A stretch of 64,000 nt of DNA from Candidatus Poribacteria bacterium (GCA_003635195.1 PYIY01000212.1:17937-81936); one strand, 5' to 3'. Numbered from the stretch's first letter, positions 18,059-27,140 are shown. Numbers and translations: made by a program. Notes: generated by a model from the sequence alone, not told the origin.

Positions 18059-18658
18059 CTATTTTTCGCTCCGATTCCTTATACGTTGCCGAGGCTGTTC
18101 GGATCTCGACCTTGGTGAAGTCACGCTGCGTGAACTTCGCGAACGCCGATTGTCAAGCCGTAAATCGCCTTTTTTGTAAGTCCGCCGTGAAAGCGGTGTA
18201 TATCGGCTACCACTCCTATGATACCGTCGATAGACGTTTCTATAAGGATAATAACCCCTATAGTAACGGTAATACGGCGCATGGTAACCATAATAATATC
18301 TGCTATATCCATAAAATGGACGATACGGGTAATACCAAACCGGCGGATACGCGTACGCGTAAGGCACCCAATAGGAATCATACCTATACGGGGAAGTATA
18401 CGTCGTCCGATAACTACGTTTCCGTCGTCCGTAATACCCATCAGCATCTTCGTCATCCGCATGCTCTAATTCAGCTGCATCCGAATCTGCTTCGTCAGTA
18501 TGCTTTGTCTCCGTTTCTTCTTTTGTTAAGCCTTCGTGGTGTTTAGCGTGTACCCGACCATAATCTGAAGCCGTATGGTGACCGAGTTTCGTATAACACC
18601 CAGCAAATACTACTATTGCCAAAAGTGCCAGTAGTGCAAAAGATATTTGCAACTTCAT
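18059..18658 (-). CDS. Tyrosine-rich putative lipoprotein
   Basis: A 199-residue protein of unknown function. It has a lipoprotein signal peptide ending in the lipobox VFAGC (Cys at about 20). The mature part has an acidic, His-containing segment, then a Tyr/Pro/Arg-rich low-complexity core (for example PYRPFYGYSRYYYGYH), and a very basic Arg/Ser tail. The ATG follows GGAGATAGAGAG. Such composition suggests a surface-exposed, adhesive or structural envelope protein, but this is inference. Confidence 0.7.
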   Translation of the reverse strand: MKLQISFALLALLAIVVFAGCYTKLGHHTASDYGRVHAKHHEGLTKEETETKHTDEADSDAAELEHADDEDADGYYGRRKRSYRTTYTSPYRYDSYWVPYAYAYPPVWYYPYRPFYGYSRYYYGYHAPYYRYYRGYYPYRNVYRRYHRSGSRYTPLSRRTYKKGDLRLDNRRSRSSRSVTSPRSRSEQPRQRIRNRSEK

Positions 18659-18781
18659 CTCTCTATCTCCTTTGGATTTACCCGTCAGTGTTGACCATTA
18701 TAACATATTATACGAAAGACCCACCAAAAAAGTTTACATCCGTCTTACCTTTCCTTGTGTGTTATTGGCAATGAGATAATG

Positions 18782-18849
18782 TTTGCAAAGCATTATGAAA
18801 TTTTTGCATAAAATCACGAAATTTTTGCATTCATGCGCGATTTCTGCAT
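18782..18849. promoter_or_regulatory. Four phased TTTGCA-type motifs in an AT-rich divergent region
   Basis: The motif (T)TTTGCA recurs with GCA at 18785, 18806, 18827 and 18846, so the spacings are 21, 21 and 19 bases, about two helical turns. The two central copies share 13 bases, GAAATTTTTGCAT. The array lies in the 480-base gap (18659-19139) between the divergent lipoprotein and sigma-factor genes. The rest of the gap is AT-rich with no gene. The spacing suggests a protein-binding array on one DNA face. Confidence 0.45.
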
Positions 18850-19139
18850 ATTAGCGATAGGGACGCAATATGACTTTTTGGGTTCTTTTAACGCTTTTCT
18901 CTGTTTTTTAATAAATATAGTGTACATAAACATTTTAGAAAAATTAAAATTCTATATCGTCATATAATCTCATATTTACTAATATTATCCATAGAAATTA
19001 ACATGCCTCACAAAGATGCTGGCACGAAATTTGCCTAAGTATCAACAAGGCAAATCGCCTTAAAAAAAATATTTTGTGTCGGAATTCACGCAAAATTTGT
19101 GTCATGTATATATGAAGGCAATCATAAAATTGCCGCCAA

Positions 19140-19949
19140 ATGAATCGGATTGAAATGGTGGATGACGTTAGTTTAAATCGGCAATTCTTAGAAAATGGTG
19201 ATACAGAGGCATTTTCACTGATTTTCAAAAAGCATTATCCAGTTGTCTACACTCGCGTTGCCAGAATGATGCGGAATCATCCGGATCCCGCTGTAGATGC
19301 CGAGGATATCACACAGGAAACCTTTATGAAAACCTTTGAAAAGAGGGACGAAGTCCGAGAACCGGAAAAGTTGCGAGGGTGGTTGCTCACTATCGCGAAA
19401 AACTTAACGCTGAATGAGATTAGAAACGCAGAGCGGCGAAGGCAAGCAGGAGATTCGCCACTTGAATCGCTTGACAGTCTTTCTATCAGCGAAAGAGAGG
19501 CACCCTACGTAACCTCCTTCGCGGAAACCGATGCCGAACAAGCCGAGGCAATACGGTATTTGATGAGGCAACTCCTCTGTCTCCTCCAAGGTAAGGACCG
19601 AAAAGTCGCAGAACTTAAAATTGAGGGGGCTGAGATTGAAGAGATAGCAGAAACGGTAGGCCCAAATGCTGAAGCAGTTCAGAAAAGATGGGAACGAGTT
19701 CTTGAATGGTTGATACCCATCGCCCTTAACTTAAACGCGTTAGTGAACTGTCTTCCCGAAGAGAAAGACAGATGGATTATGGAACGGTACTTGGATGAAC
19801 AATCTCTCTCGGAAATTGCGAAAGCAATTGTTGGCATCTCTCGTTCTAAAGTTGAGGAAACCGTGAAACGTGTGATAAAACAGTGGAAGGAAGCTGCTAA
19901 GGAAAATCCCACAGATCCCGTCTCCGCAATGGTTAACAACGAGAGCTAA
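19140..19949 (+). CDS. ECF-type sigma factor with two region-4-like domains
   Basis: The 269-residue protein has a sigma-70 region 2 at about 14-100 (DAEDITQETFMKTFEKRDE and RGWLLTIAKNLTLNEIRN). Two consecutive segments then resemble region 4: about 135-192 (LLQGKDRKVAELKIEGAE then EIAETVGPNAEAVQKRWERV) and about 198-253 (CLPEEKDRWIMERYL then SLSEIAKAIVGISRSKVEET). Ordinary ECF factors have one region 4. The ATG lacks a clear ribosome binding site; an alternative ATG is six codons in. It is divergent from the lipoprotein gene, and no anti-sigma factor is recognised nearby. Confidence 0.85.
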   Translation: MNRIEMVDDVSLNRQFLENGDTEAFSLIFKKHYPVVYTRVARMMRNHPDPAVDAEDITQETFMKTFEKRDEVREPEKLRGWLLTIAKNLTLNEIRNAERRRQAGDSPLESLDSLSISEREAPYVTSFAETDAEQAEAIRYLMRQLLCLLQGKDRKVAELKIEGAEIEEIAETVGPNAEAVQKRWERVLEWLIPIALNLNALVNCLPEEKDRWIMERYLDEQSLSEIAKAIVGISRSKVEETVKRVIKQWKEAAKENPTDPVSAMVNNES

Positions 19950-19992
19950 CTTTTCACTCAAATGACGACGCAGACTGAGTTATGTTCAATCA

Positions 19993-20298
19993 ATGTCGGC
20001 ATTTCATTCCGGAACTCCGCAATTGGTGCGGGTTCACCTAAACACTATCGTTTGGATAGAAGTTGTATCGTATGTCAAAAAACGTATTTTCTTGACAATT
20101 AATCCTTATGTAGAAATCCCCGAATTGACAACCCCACCTGTCTTCGACGAAATGAGAGAACAGATGGGAACCATGGATAATATTGGGGATCTACCCAATA
20201 TTGAAACAGATCCGGCCCCACCGCTACCATTTCCGTCTCCATCTCCGACTGAAGACGGTGGCGGTGGCGGATACCTGATTTTAATTCCATTACCGTAA
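19993..20298 (+). CDS. Small proline-rich hypothetical protein
   Basis: This 101-residue frame follows the duplicated-region-4 sigma gene by 43 bases on the same strand. The C-terminal half is acidic then Pro/Ser/Gly-rich (PPLPFPSPSPTEDGGGGG) and ends in a short hydrophobic LILIPLP. I do not recognise it, and there is no strong ribosome binding site at the ATG; a shorter product may be the real one. Confidence is limited. Confidence 0.35.
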   Translation: MSAFHSGTPQLVRVHLNTIVWIEVVSYVKKRIFLTINPYVEIPELTTPPVFDEMREQMGTMDNIGDLPNIETDPAPPLPFPSPSPTEDGGGGGYLILIPLP

Positions 20299-20654
20299 TG
20301 ATTCCATGACAGTGCCATCAAAAGTAGGTAAAATGTTTAAACGTCCGACACCCACTTTGATAGAAGACGATGAGGATGGTCATCACTTCGCTGGATTGGA
20401 GTTTCCGTTGATACCCGCGGGCTTCCGGTGGTGGTGTAGTCTCCTTTGGCAGACGATGCGTTACCATCCATTTCTCGTAAACAAAAAAAGTTGTCTATTT
20501 CACAGAAAAGGGCTATAATATTTATCAGAGAACTCCTATTGATTAGAGAATGTTGATAATCTCACTATACTAAAAGGGTTCCCTTTATACATACAAAAAT
20601 TTTCTATTATTTATCAAACTCACTTTAGAAGTAAACTTACAAGGAGGTCCCAAA
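20299..20654. other. Intergenic region with an AAAGGGTTCCCTTT palindrome
   Basis: No supported gene. A 70-codon frame at 20306-20518 has no family resemblance or ribosome binding site and was rejected. The region holds a palindrome AAAGGGTTCCCTTT at about 20572-20585, related to palindromes near 1472 and 30343, and ends with the AAGGAGG that serves the next gene. Confidence 0.4.
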
Positions 20655-21479
20655 ATGATTTCAGTCCGAACATTAACGATTACAGGTATCGTCATACTCT
20701 TATTATGTGCTGGGCTATTTTTTTACACCGAGTATCGCAATCAGAAATTTGCAGAACAATTACCGACACTGCAATCGAAACAGGTCGCCGTGGAAACCGT
20801 CGTGGATAAAACATCAGAACCCATCAATGGCATGACTCCAAACAGTCATGCTTCACAAGCAATTCAAAGAAATGTCGAAACTCCAGAAGTTTATACACCT
20901 ATTGCGGATGTTCAGAAACACAGTGCCGCAAGGCAAACGGAAACTGAATTCAGCGCGGAAGATACTGAGAGCCGCTCTCAAACAGAGATTGACACCGTCT
21001 TTGACGATGCTTTTGCCTTCTTTGATGATTTTTCTGTTTTCGGCTCCATAAACTTGGAGGCAACACGTATTGAGTTAGAGGAACTGCTGCGGGAAATGCA
21101 TGGCAATGACCCAAGAATATCAGAGCTCCTTGGTTACTGGGATACAACAAGCAGCATTTTATCCCTGAGGACTGAATATAACCAGACCGGGGCATCTGAC
21201 GCATACTTGCGCGAACAAATTTTTGGGATGAAACCGACAGAGGTTCTTCCAAAAACCCTTGAACTTGGTGTAGAACTAATACAACCCAGCGAAGCCATCG
21301 CAACGAAACGGGGTGAATGGCTTCAAGACTGGGTAGAGCTTATGGATAAAGCAGAGATGGCACATTTTGCGGCGGGACTTGCCAAAGAAGCCGTTGACAA
21401 CAACGAGATCACAGCACAAGAAGCCGAAGGTTTTGTTGAAGAAGTCTCCGGCTTGGACGTTGAGGTGATAGAAGAATAG
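20655..21479 (+). CDS. Membrane-anchored hypothetical protein
   Basis: A 274-residue protein with one N-terminal membrane helix (about 6-26, LTITGIVILLLCAGLFFYT) and a long, mostly acidic extracytoplasmic part. The start is secure: ATG follows AAGGAGGTCCCAAA. A helical region is predicted from about 125 to the end, with WLQDWVELMDKAEMAHFAAG near the C-terminus. No family recognised. It precedes the STT3-like gene by 53 bases and may be cotranscribed with it. Confidence 0.7.
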   Translation: MISVRTLTITGIVILLLCAGLFFYTEYRNQKFAEQLPTLQSKQVAVETVVDKTSEPINGMTPNSHASQAIQRNVETPEVYTPIADVQKHSAARQTETEFSAEDTESRSQTEIDTVFDDAFAFFDDFSVFGSINLEATRIELEELLREMHGNDPRISELLGYWDTTSSILSLRTEYNQTGASDAYLREQIFGMKPTEVLPKTLELGVELIQPSEAIATKRGEWLQDWVELMDKAEMAHFAAGLAKEAVDNNEITAQEAEGFVEEVSGLDVEVIEE

Positions 21480-21532
21480 ACAGTAGTCAATACCTGTCAG
21501 CACATGCTCACCAGGTCGTGATAGGAACTTAG

Positions 21533-23584
21533 ATGCAATTACCTCATCTGCTTCAAAAAACTTTCGTCGCTGCATTGCTCGCAAGCGTGCTGGCATTGGC
21601 ATGCTGGATTCGTATTCCATCGGGCGAACAGTGCCCAGATGGACAATTCACCGAGACAGATGGCTACTTCTACTATTGGCAGGCAAAACTTATCTCCGAA
21701 CATGGACGTCTACCTGCACGCGACATGCACCGGTGGTTACCTGTCGGTAGAGATTTAGGACAGACGTTGAACCTTTACGGCTACGTCCTCGCTTACGCTC
21801 ATAAAACTACCGCTTTCTGTTTTCCAAACGTTTCGCTTTATCACGTTGTTCTCTACATGCCAGTCATCTGCTTCTGTATCGGGCTCGGCGCAGTGTGTTT
21901 GTTGCTTTATCAGACCCACGGGTGGGTATTTTCCACCATCGCTGGTGTGATCTTAGCGACACTACCCGGCAGTATCGAACGCAGCACCACCGGTTTCGGA
22001 GATCGAGACGCGTGGTGTCTAATGACCGGCATCCTTACAGTCATTACTTACCTTATTTCTCTACGCGCCGAGCATCCGCACAACCGGCTATTGTGGACAC
22101 TTGTCAGTGGTTTTACTGTCTTTCTCGGTGGTATCTCTTGGGAAGGGTTTGGCGTATTCTTAAGTGTCATCATCGTTGTAGAAATCTGGCGGTTTCTGAC
22201 ATCCGAAACAGAGGAAGGATTTGGACTTTATGTGCTGTGGGTGTGTTGCTTTGTTCCGACGCTCTACTTCGTTTCGCCCGCCTATCGGCATGGATACGGT
22301 TTTGCTGAACACCTCGCAGCGTTTGTGCTGCTGCCCCCCGTCGTGCTTCTATCAATACGCGCCCTTCGATATCTGCTCATCTCGAAAGTAGATATCTTGT
22401 GTCAACACGCACGCACCTTGTCACTGGGATTAACACTTGGTTGCCTAACACTTGCGATGGGCTATGTTTTGCTACAACATCAAACCTTCGCAAGTACTAC
22501 GGTACCTTTGAGCCAAAGTGCTCTCATGCAAGCGATGACAGAACTCCGAGCACCACATTATGGGTATTGGGTTTTTCGCTACGGTACCGTCTTTATTTTT
22601 GGGAGTCTCGGTTTCATCCTTATTTCTGTTACTCTTTGGAAGCAGCATGGAATTCTTCTTTCTATACCGCTCGCACTTTTTACGCTATTTTCCTTTTTCC
22701 GGCAACCCTTGGATAAGCTGTGGGGGGAACCTTTCGGAAATGCTCTTTTTGGCATTGCTATTGCCGGATGTGCACTCGCTATCCTTTTCGTCGCATGGCA
22801 ACTGAAAAACAAGGTGTCGTCCTCCGAACTTGTTTCAATTACCTTCACTATCTGGTTTATCGCATGGATCGCACTCTCCCGCGATGCGAAACGCTACGAT
22901 TTCTTTATCGGGGTTGCCCTCGCCTTCGGGACAGCGGCGGTAATCTACCACATCGCAGAAACACTCAGTCAACGACTTCGACATTCAGTGTATCTCATAA
23001 ACACGTTCCAAGAAACCTTGAAGCCAAACATTCTGAAAACAGGAGTTGCCGCTATACTCCTGATACTACTGATGTGTCTGCCACCACAACATGCACATAC
23101 CTATCGTTCGCGCTATACTGCTGAAGAAATGCGCGCAGCAACGCCTTCGTTGAAGGTCGCGATGGCGATGTTCTGGATGAAAGCGAAACTTCCGCGCACC
23201 ACTATTGTCGCTGCACATTGGGCATATGGCAGTCAACTCAATGTCCTCGCAGGTGTGAAAACTATCACCGATCAAGACACATATATCCCTCATTGGATCG
23301 ATCTCTATAATCAGCATGTGCATAAGGCGACTTCTGAACGTGAGGCTTTAGAATACTTAAAAACACACGGTGCAACGCACATCATGCTCACAAAAAAGGA
23401 TCCACACAACTCTCTCCTGCATGGAGAATTAAGCAACGCATTTCGCGAGGTTTATCCAAAGGCAAAATTTGCCGATGCTATAGTGAAGGTATGGGAACTT
23501 CGGTATCCATCTAATATCAAAACTGATATGAAATACCTAAAGACTGGTTTCCCAGAAATAGACGCGGATTTACAACGTAAATAG
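21533..23584 (+). CDS. STT3/AglB-like oligosaccharyltransferase
   Basis: A 683-residue polytopic membrane protein. Features matching STT3/AglB/PglB enzymes, which transfer lipid-linked glycan to Asn, are: an acidic motif in the first external loop (ETDGYFYYW, Asp43), a second acidic motif TGFGDRDAW (about 153-161) equivalent to the metal-binding DxD/ExD of loop EL1, about a dozen membrane helices, and in the C-terminal soluble domain HWAYGSQL (about 562-569), resembling WWDYG. The canonical Trp-Trp-Asp-Tyr-Gly is degenerate here. It is followed closely by a small TonB-N-terminus-like gene. Function as a true OST is inference. Confidence 0.75.
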   Translation: MQLPHLLQKTFVAALLASVLALACWIRIPSGEQCPDGQFTETDGYFYYWQAKLISEHGRLPARDMHRWLPVGRDLGQTLNLYGYVLAYAHKTTAFCFPNVSLYHVVLYMPVICFCIGLGAVCLLLYQTHGWVFSTIAGVILATLPGSIERSTTGFGDRDAWCLMTGILTVITYLISLRAEHPHNRLLWTLVSGFTVFLGGISWEGFGVFLSVIIVVEIWRFLTSETEEGFGLYVLWVCCFVPTLYFVSPAYRHGYGFAEHLAAFVLLPPVVLLSIRALRYLLISKVDILCQHARTLSLGLTLGCLTLAMGYVLLQHQTFASTTVPLSQSALMQAMTELRAPHYGYWVFRYGTVFIFGSLGFILISVTLWKQHGILLSIPLALFTLFSFFRQPLDKLWGEPFGNALFGIAIAGCALAILFVAWQLKNKVSSSELVSITFTIWFIAWIALSRDAKRYDFFIGVALAFGTAAVIYHIAETLSQRLRHSVYLINTFQETLKPNILKTGVAAILLILLMCLPPQHAHTYRSRYTAEEMRAATPSLKVAMAMFWMKAKLPRTTIVAAHWAYGSQLNVLAGVKTITDQDTYIPHWIDLYNQHVHKATSEREALEYLKTHGATHIMLTKKDPHNSLLHGELSNAFREVYPKAKFADAIVKVWELRYPSNIKTDMKYLKTGFPEIDADLQRK

Positions 23585-23609
23585 ACATTAAGTTTGTAAG
23601 GACAAAGAT

Positions 23610-24068
23610 ATGAGAATACAAAAACATATAAGCCGTGCGTTATTAGTGTCCCTTTGCGTACATATTGCTTTGATGTGCGTTGTTTCGGTGTTCCTTGCTC
23701 ATCATTTTGATACGGAGCAGGAGTATATATCTGCGGAGATATTGGAAGCTGCCCCTGAAAAGCAGGCAAGGCGGCGGATTTTGCACCGGCACGTCCATCC
23801 AAACCGACAGATAGCAAATGCTGAGGTATCAAAGGTTTCCCCTACTCCGCTGACTTATGCACTACGGGTAACTGAGCCTAAATCACTGACTCATACTGAC
23901 ATCGTTCCCGATGTTGTTACGTACACCGCTCTGCCGCAAACAGAGGCACCCAGTCCAATTTCCAATAGCAGCCTCGGTGAAGATCCGACAATCAGAGCGT
24001 TTAATGTTGAACGGGGTTATAGCGAATACAACCTATTGCTCCAAGGTGAACAGGGACTTCAGAAATAA
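23610..24068 (+). CDS. Small membrane-anchored protein with TonB-like N-terminus
   Basis: A 152-residue product with a single N-terminal helix (about 9-29, SRALLVSLCVHIALMCVVSV) followed by ISAEIL and a basic then Pro/Thr-rich segment. The pattern of a short cytoplasmic basic start, a helix with an internal His, and a periplasmic low-complexity stretch resembles TonB-type proteins, but the C-terminal TonB fold is missing. The gene lies 25 bases after the STT3-like gene and ends at a terminator. Confidence 0.6.
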   Translation: MRIQKHISRALLVSLCVHIALMCVVSVFLAHHFDTEQEYISAEILEAAPEKQARRRILHRHVHPNRQIANAEVSKVSPTPLTYALRVTEPKSLTHTDIVPDVVTYTALPQTEAPSPISNSSLGEDPTIRAFNVERGYSEYNLLLQGEQGLQK

Positions 24069-24101
24069 AAATAACTTCAGGGTTTTTCGGAAGTCATTTT
24101 T
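24067..24101. terminator. Bidirectional terminator-like hairpin
   Basis: AAAAATAACTTC and GAAGTCATTTTT form an imperfect stem (one internal mismatch) around AGGGTTTTTCG, flanked by A and T tracts. It overlaps the stop codon of the preceding gene. Confidence 0.65.
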
Positions 24102-24229
24102 ATACGTGTAAAGACCGAATTCCACGCCAGTAGACTTTCTAACATCCTATGTTATAACTTTTGGCGAAGGTATTGTTACACGTAAGGTTTTTTCTTGCCT
24201 CTGCCTCATTTCCATGCTAAACTGATGGC

Positions 24230-24413
24230 ATGAAAATCTTCATCCAAATCGGACACGGTATCGAATGATGAACTCGCCCTTGCTTTTGAGGCCTATTTGC
24301 TTGATAGACAGAGACCGCGTGCAACAGAGAAAAACCTCACACAAGGGAAGTATGGAGATATTCTTGATGCTGATGTCTCAACAAATGGTGATGTCATTTT
24401 CACAAACAGTTGA
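24230..24413 (+). pseudogene. Short frameshifted gene remnant
   Basis: From the ATG the frame closes after 12 codons (MKIFIQIGHGIE). The neighbouring frame, entered by removing one A from the AAAA run after the ATG, stays open and reads KSSSKSDTVSNDELALAF and on to NGDVIFTNS, a plausible protein-like sequence of about 60 residues. That frame has no start codon of its own. A decayed or sequencing-affected small gene is the simplest reading. No family recognised. Confidence 0.35.
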
Positions 24414-24507
24414 GCCCGTGAACCGACTGACCACACTCTGGGGAGAACTCAAACAGCAGGGCTTAAAATGAAAAATTCGTTTCTCTTACCCGATGTGTTC
24501 TGCAAAT

Positions 24508-25131
24508 TTAACCCATAAGTGCTGAGTGCGAAACTTCTGTTGTTGCTTTAAATATCGAATCAACAGCACTAAAAAGCATCGGTAGGTTATCCACGCCAAA
24601 ACTCGTTCGGTTCTGGGTAAAAACATCGCCAATAAGCTGCCCAAATTGCCACCATATTCCGTCACTCACAATACCGTAAACCGGAAAATCTGGCGCATCG
24701 TTTATCTTTTGTGCAGCTATCAACTCCGCTAAACATTGTCCCCACCCTTGTTCAAAATCATTCTTTTTCGCCTCGACCAGCACAATCAAAGGTATGCCGA
24801 CAACAGGTTTGCCCAATTCCGATTTTGTTGAAATTAGATAATCTGGTGTGCCACTCAAAGTCTCATTATACGCGATAGGTTTCTGTATCCAAAGTGCGTA
24901 GGTGTCAGCATACCTTTTATAGATTTCCTTTAGCACCGGAAAGATAAGCGTTTCACACCGTGCCGCCTCGGACGCAAAAACATCAATGTGCTGTCTGCAA
25001 AACTCAAAATCTTGCAGAAATTGTTCTGACGGATGTGAGGGATTCTCAATCTTAAAGAAGTCGTTTTCCGTGTATACGATCCTGAATTTCTCTAATACTT
25101 CAGCAATTGTCTTGAAATCACTAAATGCCAT
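24508..25131 (-). CDS. PD-(D/E)XK nuclease-like protein
   Basis: The 207-residue protein starts MAFSDFKTIAEVLEKFRIVY. It carries a PD-(D/E)XK-type core: GTPDYLIS (Pro96-Asp97) and LIVLVEAKK (Glu120, Lys122), followed by a helix with GWGQCLAELIAA. The core resembles the nuclease domain of restriction enzymes such as HsdR, but no helicase, methyltransferase or specificity gene is adjacent. Stand-alone proteins of this kind are common in cyanobacteria and other bacteria; their role is not settled. Confidence 0.75.
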   Translation of the reverse strand: MAFSDFKTIAEVLEKFRIVYTENDFFKIENPSHPSEQFLQDFEFCRQHIDVFASEAARCETLIFPVLKEIYKRYADTYALWIQKPIAYNETLSGTPDYLISTKSELGKPVVGIPLIVLVEAKKNDFEQGWGQCLAELIAAQKINDAPDFPVYGIVSDGIWWQFGQLIGDVFTQNRTSFGVDNLPMLFSAVDSIFKATTEVSHSALMG

Positions 25132-25373
25132 TCTCCTTTCCCTCCTGCTCCAATTATACCCTTATCTGTGGAACGTGTCAAATTAGGTCTATCTGATTTT
25201 CTCAGAGCCATTCAATTACCGCATAGTTTCAATGTTCACACCGTGTGCAGTAATTTTTCAACCAGCACTTCCACTTTTTCACAAAAATAAGAGTTTGTCT
25301 TGAAATTTACGCCAAGGTTGCATCATAAGCAATATTAAGAAACAAATTTCAACTTTTGAGGAAGGATGGAAAA

Positions 25374-25721
25374 CTAAAAAGGAAGGCAAAAACGTCTCAA
25401 GAAAAATGCCCATAGGATTTTGGGGTTACGCATCCATAGGCAGGCAAGCAATATAAGGGTAGTGAGTGGTGTCCAGCCTAACGGACGGAATAGGTTGTTG
25501 TTAATGATGGTGCGGTAGAATGGATCGGACGGGAAGAGCGGAGGGGAGGAAGGTTGGAAGTGGATGTGTTGGTGCTGTGGCGACGGTGTGATCTTTACCG
25601 TTCCAGTTTCAGTCATCAGGTTCGGTGTATCCAGGGAAACCCAGAAGACTGTTAGTAAAATCAACGCGCCCGCAATCAGAAGATCACGGACGCGTTTGTT
25701 GAAAAGGTGTTTCGTTTCCAT
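25374..25721 (-). CDS. Small two-helix membrane protein, last gene of a secretion-like operon
   Basis: A 115-residue protein with an N-terminal helix (about 13-31), a periplasmic Pro-rich stretch, the segment FYRTIINNNLFRPLGW (about 68-83), then a hydrophobic stretch and basic end. The N-terminal layout recalls inner-membrane GspC/PilP-like components, which also have an NLF-type motif after the helix, but it is far shorter. The odd C-terminus after GWTP may indicate truncation. It starts three bases after the upstream gene's stop. Confidence 0.55.
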   Translation of the reverse strand: METKHLFNKRVRDLLIAGALILLTVFWVSLDTPNLMTETGTVKITPSPQHQHIHFQPSSPPLFPSDPFYRTIINNNLFRPLGWTPLTTLILLACLWMRNPKILWAFFLRRFCLPF

Positions 25722-25724
25722 CGA

Positions 25725-27140
25725 CTACTGGGCCCAACACTTCTCGCCCTGGCGACTCGATGCTGAACAATCCGGTTTGGGCCCCTGACACAGTCTCCAG
25801 GACTTACCGCAGGTGCTGAATCGACACGTCCGTAGCCGATGCTGGCTCTCCGACCACGCCGCGGACGATCCACACGACCAATAACTCGCACTACACGCTG
25901 AACAGGGACCCACACGATGCTCGTTTGCTGAACTCACCGATGCCGTGCAACCCGACCGACCACACGAAACCGTTGTCGGTGGCGGTGAGGTCGGTTCTGG
26001 CTCTGGCGGGGGTGTCGGTGTCGGCGGCGGTGCTGGATACGAATGCGTATGGGAGTCACAGGCATAGAAGTTCGTCACGGTGCAGTAATTCCCGTTAGAA
26101 TCAGTCGAGGCACAACTCGCCTGTAAAGAATGATCCCCCGAAACTGAGGTCTCATGCACACCACACGCATGATACGTTGGAGACGGCGGTGGCGTTGAGG
26201 GCGGCGGGGTGGGTGGGTCTTCGGGAACTATGATATTTGAGATATCCTGATCTGAGTTTGAGTGCTCACCAGGGGTACCTGACCCGAGTCGCTTTGAACA
26301 AACCCCTTTAGACGTGAGTTCCCCGTGTAAACGGTTAGTGCAATATTGGAAGGTAGCATTACAAAATTCTTTTACCCCATTGCTGATGATTTTATTATAT
26401 CTCGTACAACTGAAGACACGGTGCCACTCAGGAATACTGTAGTCCGGCGGGCAACTATAGTACTTTTCTCCACACCCTGTCGTCAAAAGCGTGGGGCCGC
26501 ATGTCCATTGGTGTAAGGTTTCAGCACTCCCGGGTGTGCTCATCGTTGTCCCACAACTACCGAGACATGGAAACTCCGGTAAATCATCATTATATTCATA
26601 TCTTTTCCTACCATGCCAGGAGTGATTGCTTTCAGAAGGTGATGAGTGCGCACGGTTATGTGCACTGATGAGTACAGTAACATCGGACCACTTGGAATGA
26701 TACTGATTAATCTTTCTTTTTAACGTCTGAATTTGGCTTTCAACAGCACCGATAGCTGTATCTAAAGCAGAGGAGAGGGTCTCTTGCGCGCTCAGAAGGA
26801 TGTTCTTCTCGATTGCGTTTTTGATGAACGATGTCACGCTGACACCACTGATCCATGTGAATTGCTCCAGTCTGTTACTCAGCAACGCGGAGTTGTTACT
26901 ATCGTACTTGCCGAGCAGCTTCCCCATAATCTCTCGATAATCTTGTAAGACGTTAAGTTCTGTATCCGCGGCATCTTTCGCATTGTCTCTCTTAATCTCC
27001 GCTTCTCGTATCTTATCGCCTTGTGTGCCAGCATAGATGTCTTCTGCAGAGGAGCGGTTGATGCAGGTGAGGACACTGATGAGAACGGTGAAAATGAGTA
27101 AATATAGGCGAAAGTGTAAGTGTAAGGTGCGGGTCTGCAT
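25725..27140 (-). CDS. Secreted coiled-coil, cysteine-rich, proline-linker protein
   Basis: The 471-residue product has an N-terminal signal sequence, a predicted coiled-coil region (about 40-150), then three Cys-rich modules separated by proline linkers (PPTPPPSTPPPSPT and PPPTPTPPPEPEPTSPPP). One module reads ACGVHETSVSGDHS and later CDSHTHSYP. About two dozen cysteines suggest disulfide-stabilised extracellular domains. No known family beyond a vague memory of similar proteins in Poribacteria. It is the large member of the minus-strand operon. Confidence 0.65.
   Translation of the reverse strand: MQTRTLHLHFRLYLLIFTVLISVLTCINRSSAEDIYAGTQGDKIREAEIKRDNAKDAADTELNVLQDYREIMGKLLGKYDSNNSALLSNRLEQFTWISGVSVTSFIKNAIEKNILLSAQETLSSALDTAIGAVESQIQTLKRKINQYHSKWSDVTVLISAHNRAHSSPSESNHSWHGRKRYEYNDDLPEFPCLGSCGTTMSTPGSAETLHQWTCGPTLLTTGCGEKYYSCPPDYSIPEWHRVFSCTRYNKIISNGVKEFCNATFQYCTNRLHGELTSKGVCSKRLGSGTPGEHSNSDQDISNIIVPEDPPTPPPSTPPPSPTYHACGVHETSVSGDHSLQASCASTDSNGNYCTVTNFYACDSHTHSYPAPPPTPTPPPEPEPTSPPPTTVSCGRSGCTASVSSANEHRVGPCSACSASYWSCGSSAAWSESQHRLRTCRFSTCGKSWRLCQGPKPDCSASSRQGEKCWAQ

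Noticed and set aside
19065..19090. Hairpin AAGGC-AAATC-GCCTT before the sigma gene as a terminator
   Set aside because: The tract after it is A on the plus strand and the minus strand has the T tract on the wrong side, so it does not fit a terminator.
20306..20518. A 70-codon frame after the duplicated-region-4 sigma gene
   Set aside because: It has no ribosome binding site, no recognisable fold and an unusual aromatic-rich end.
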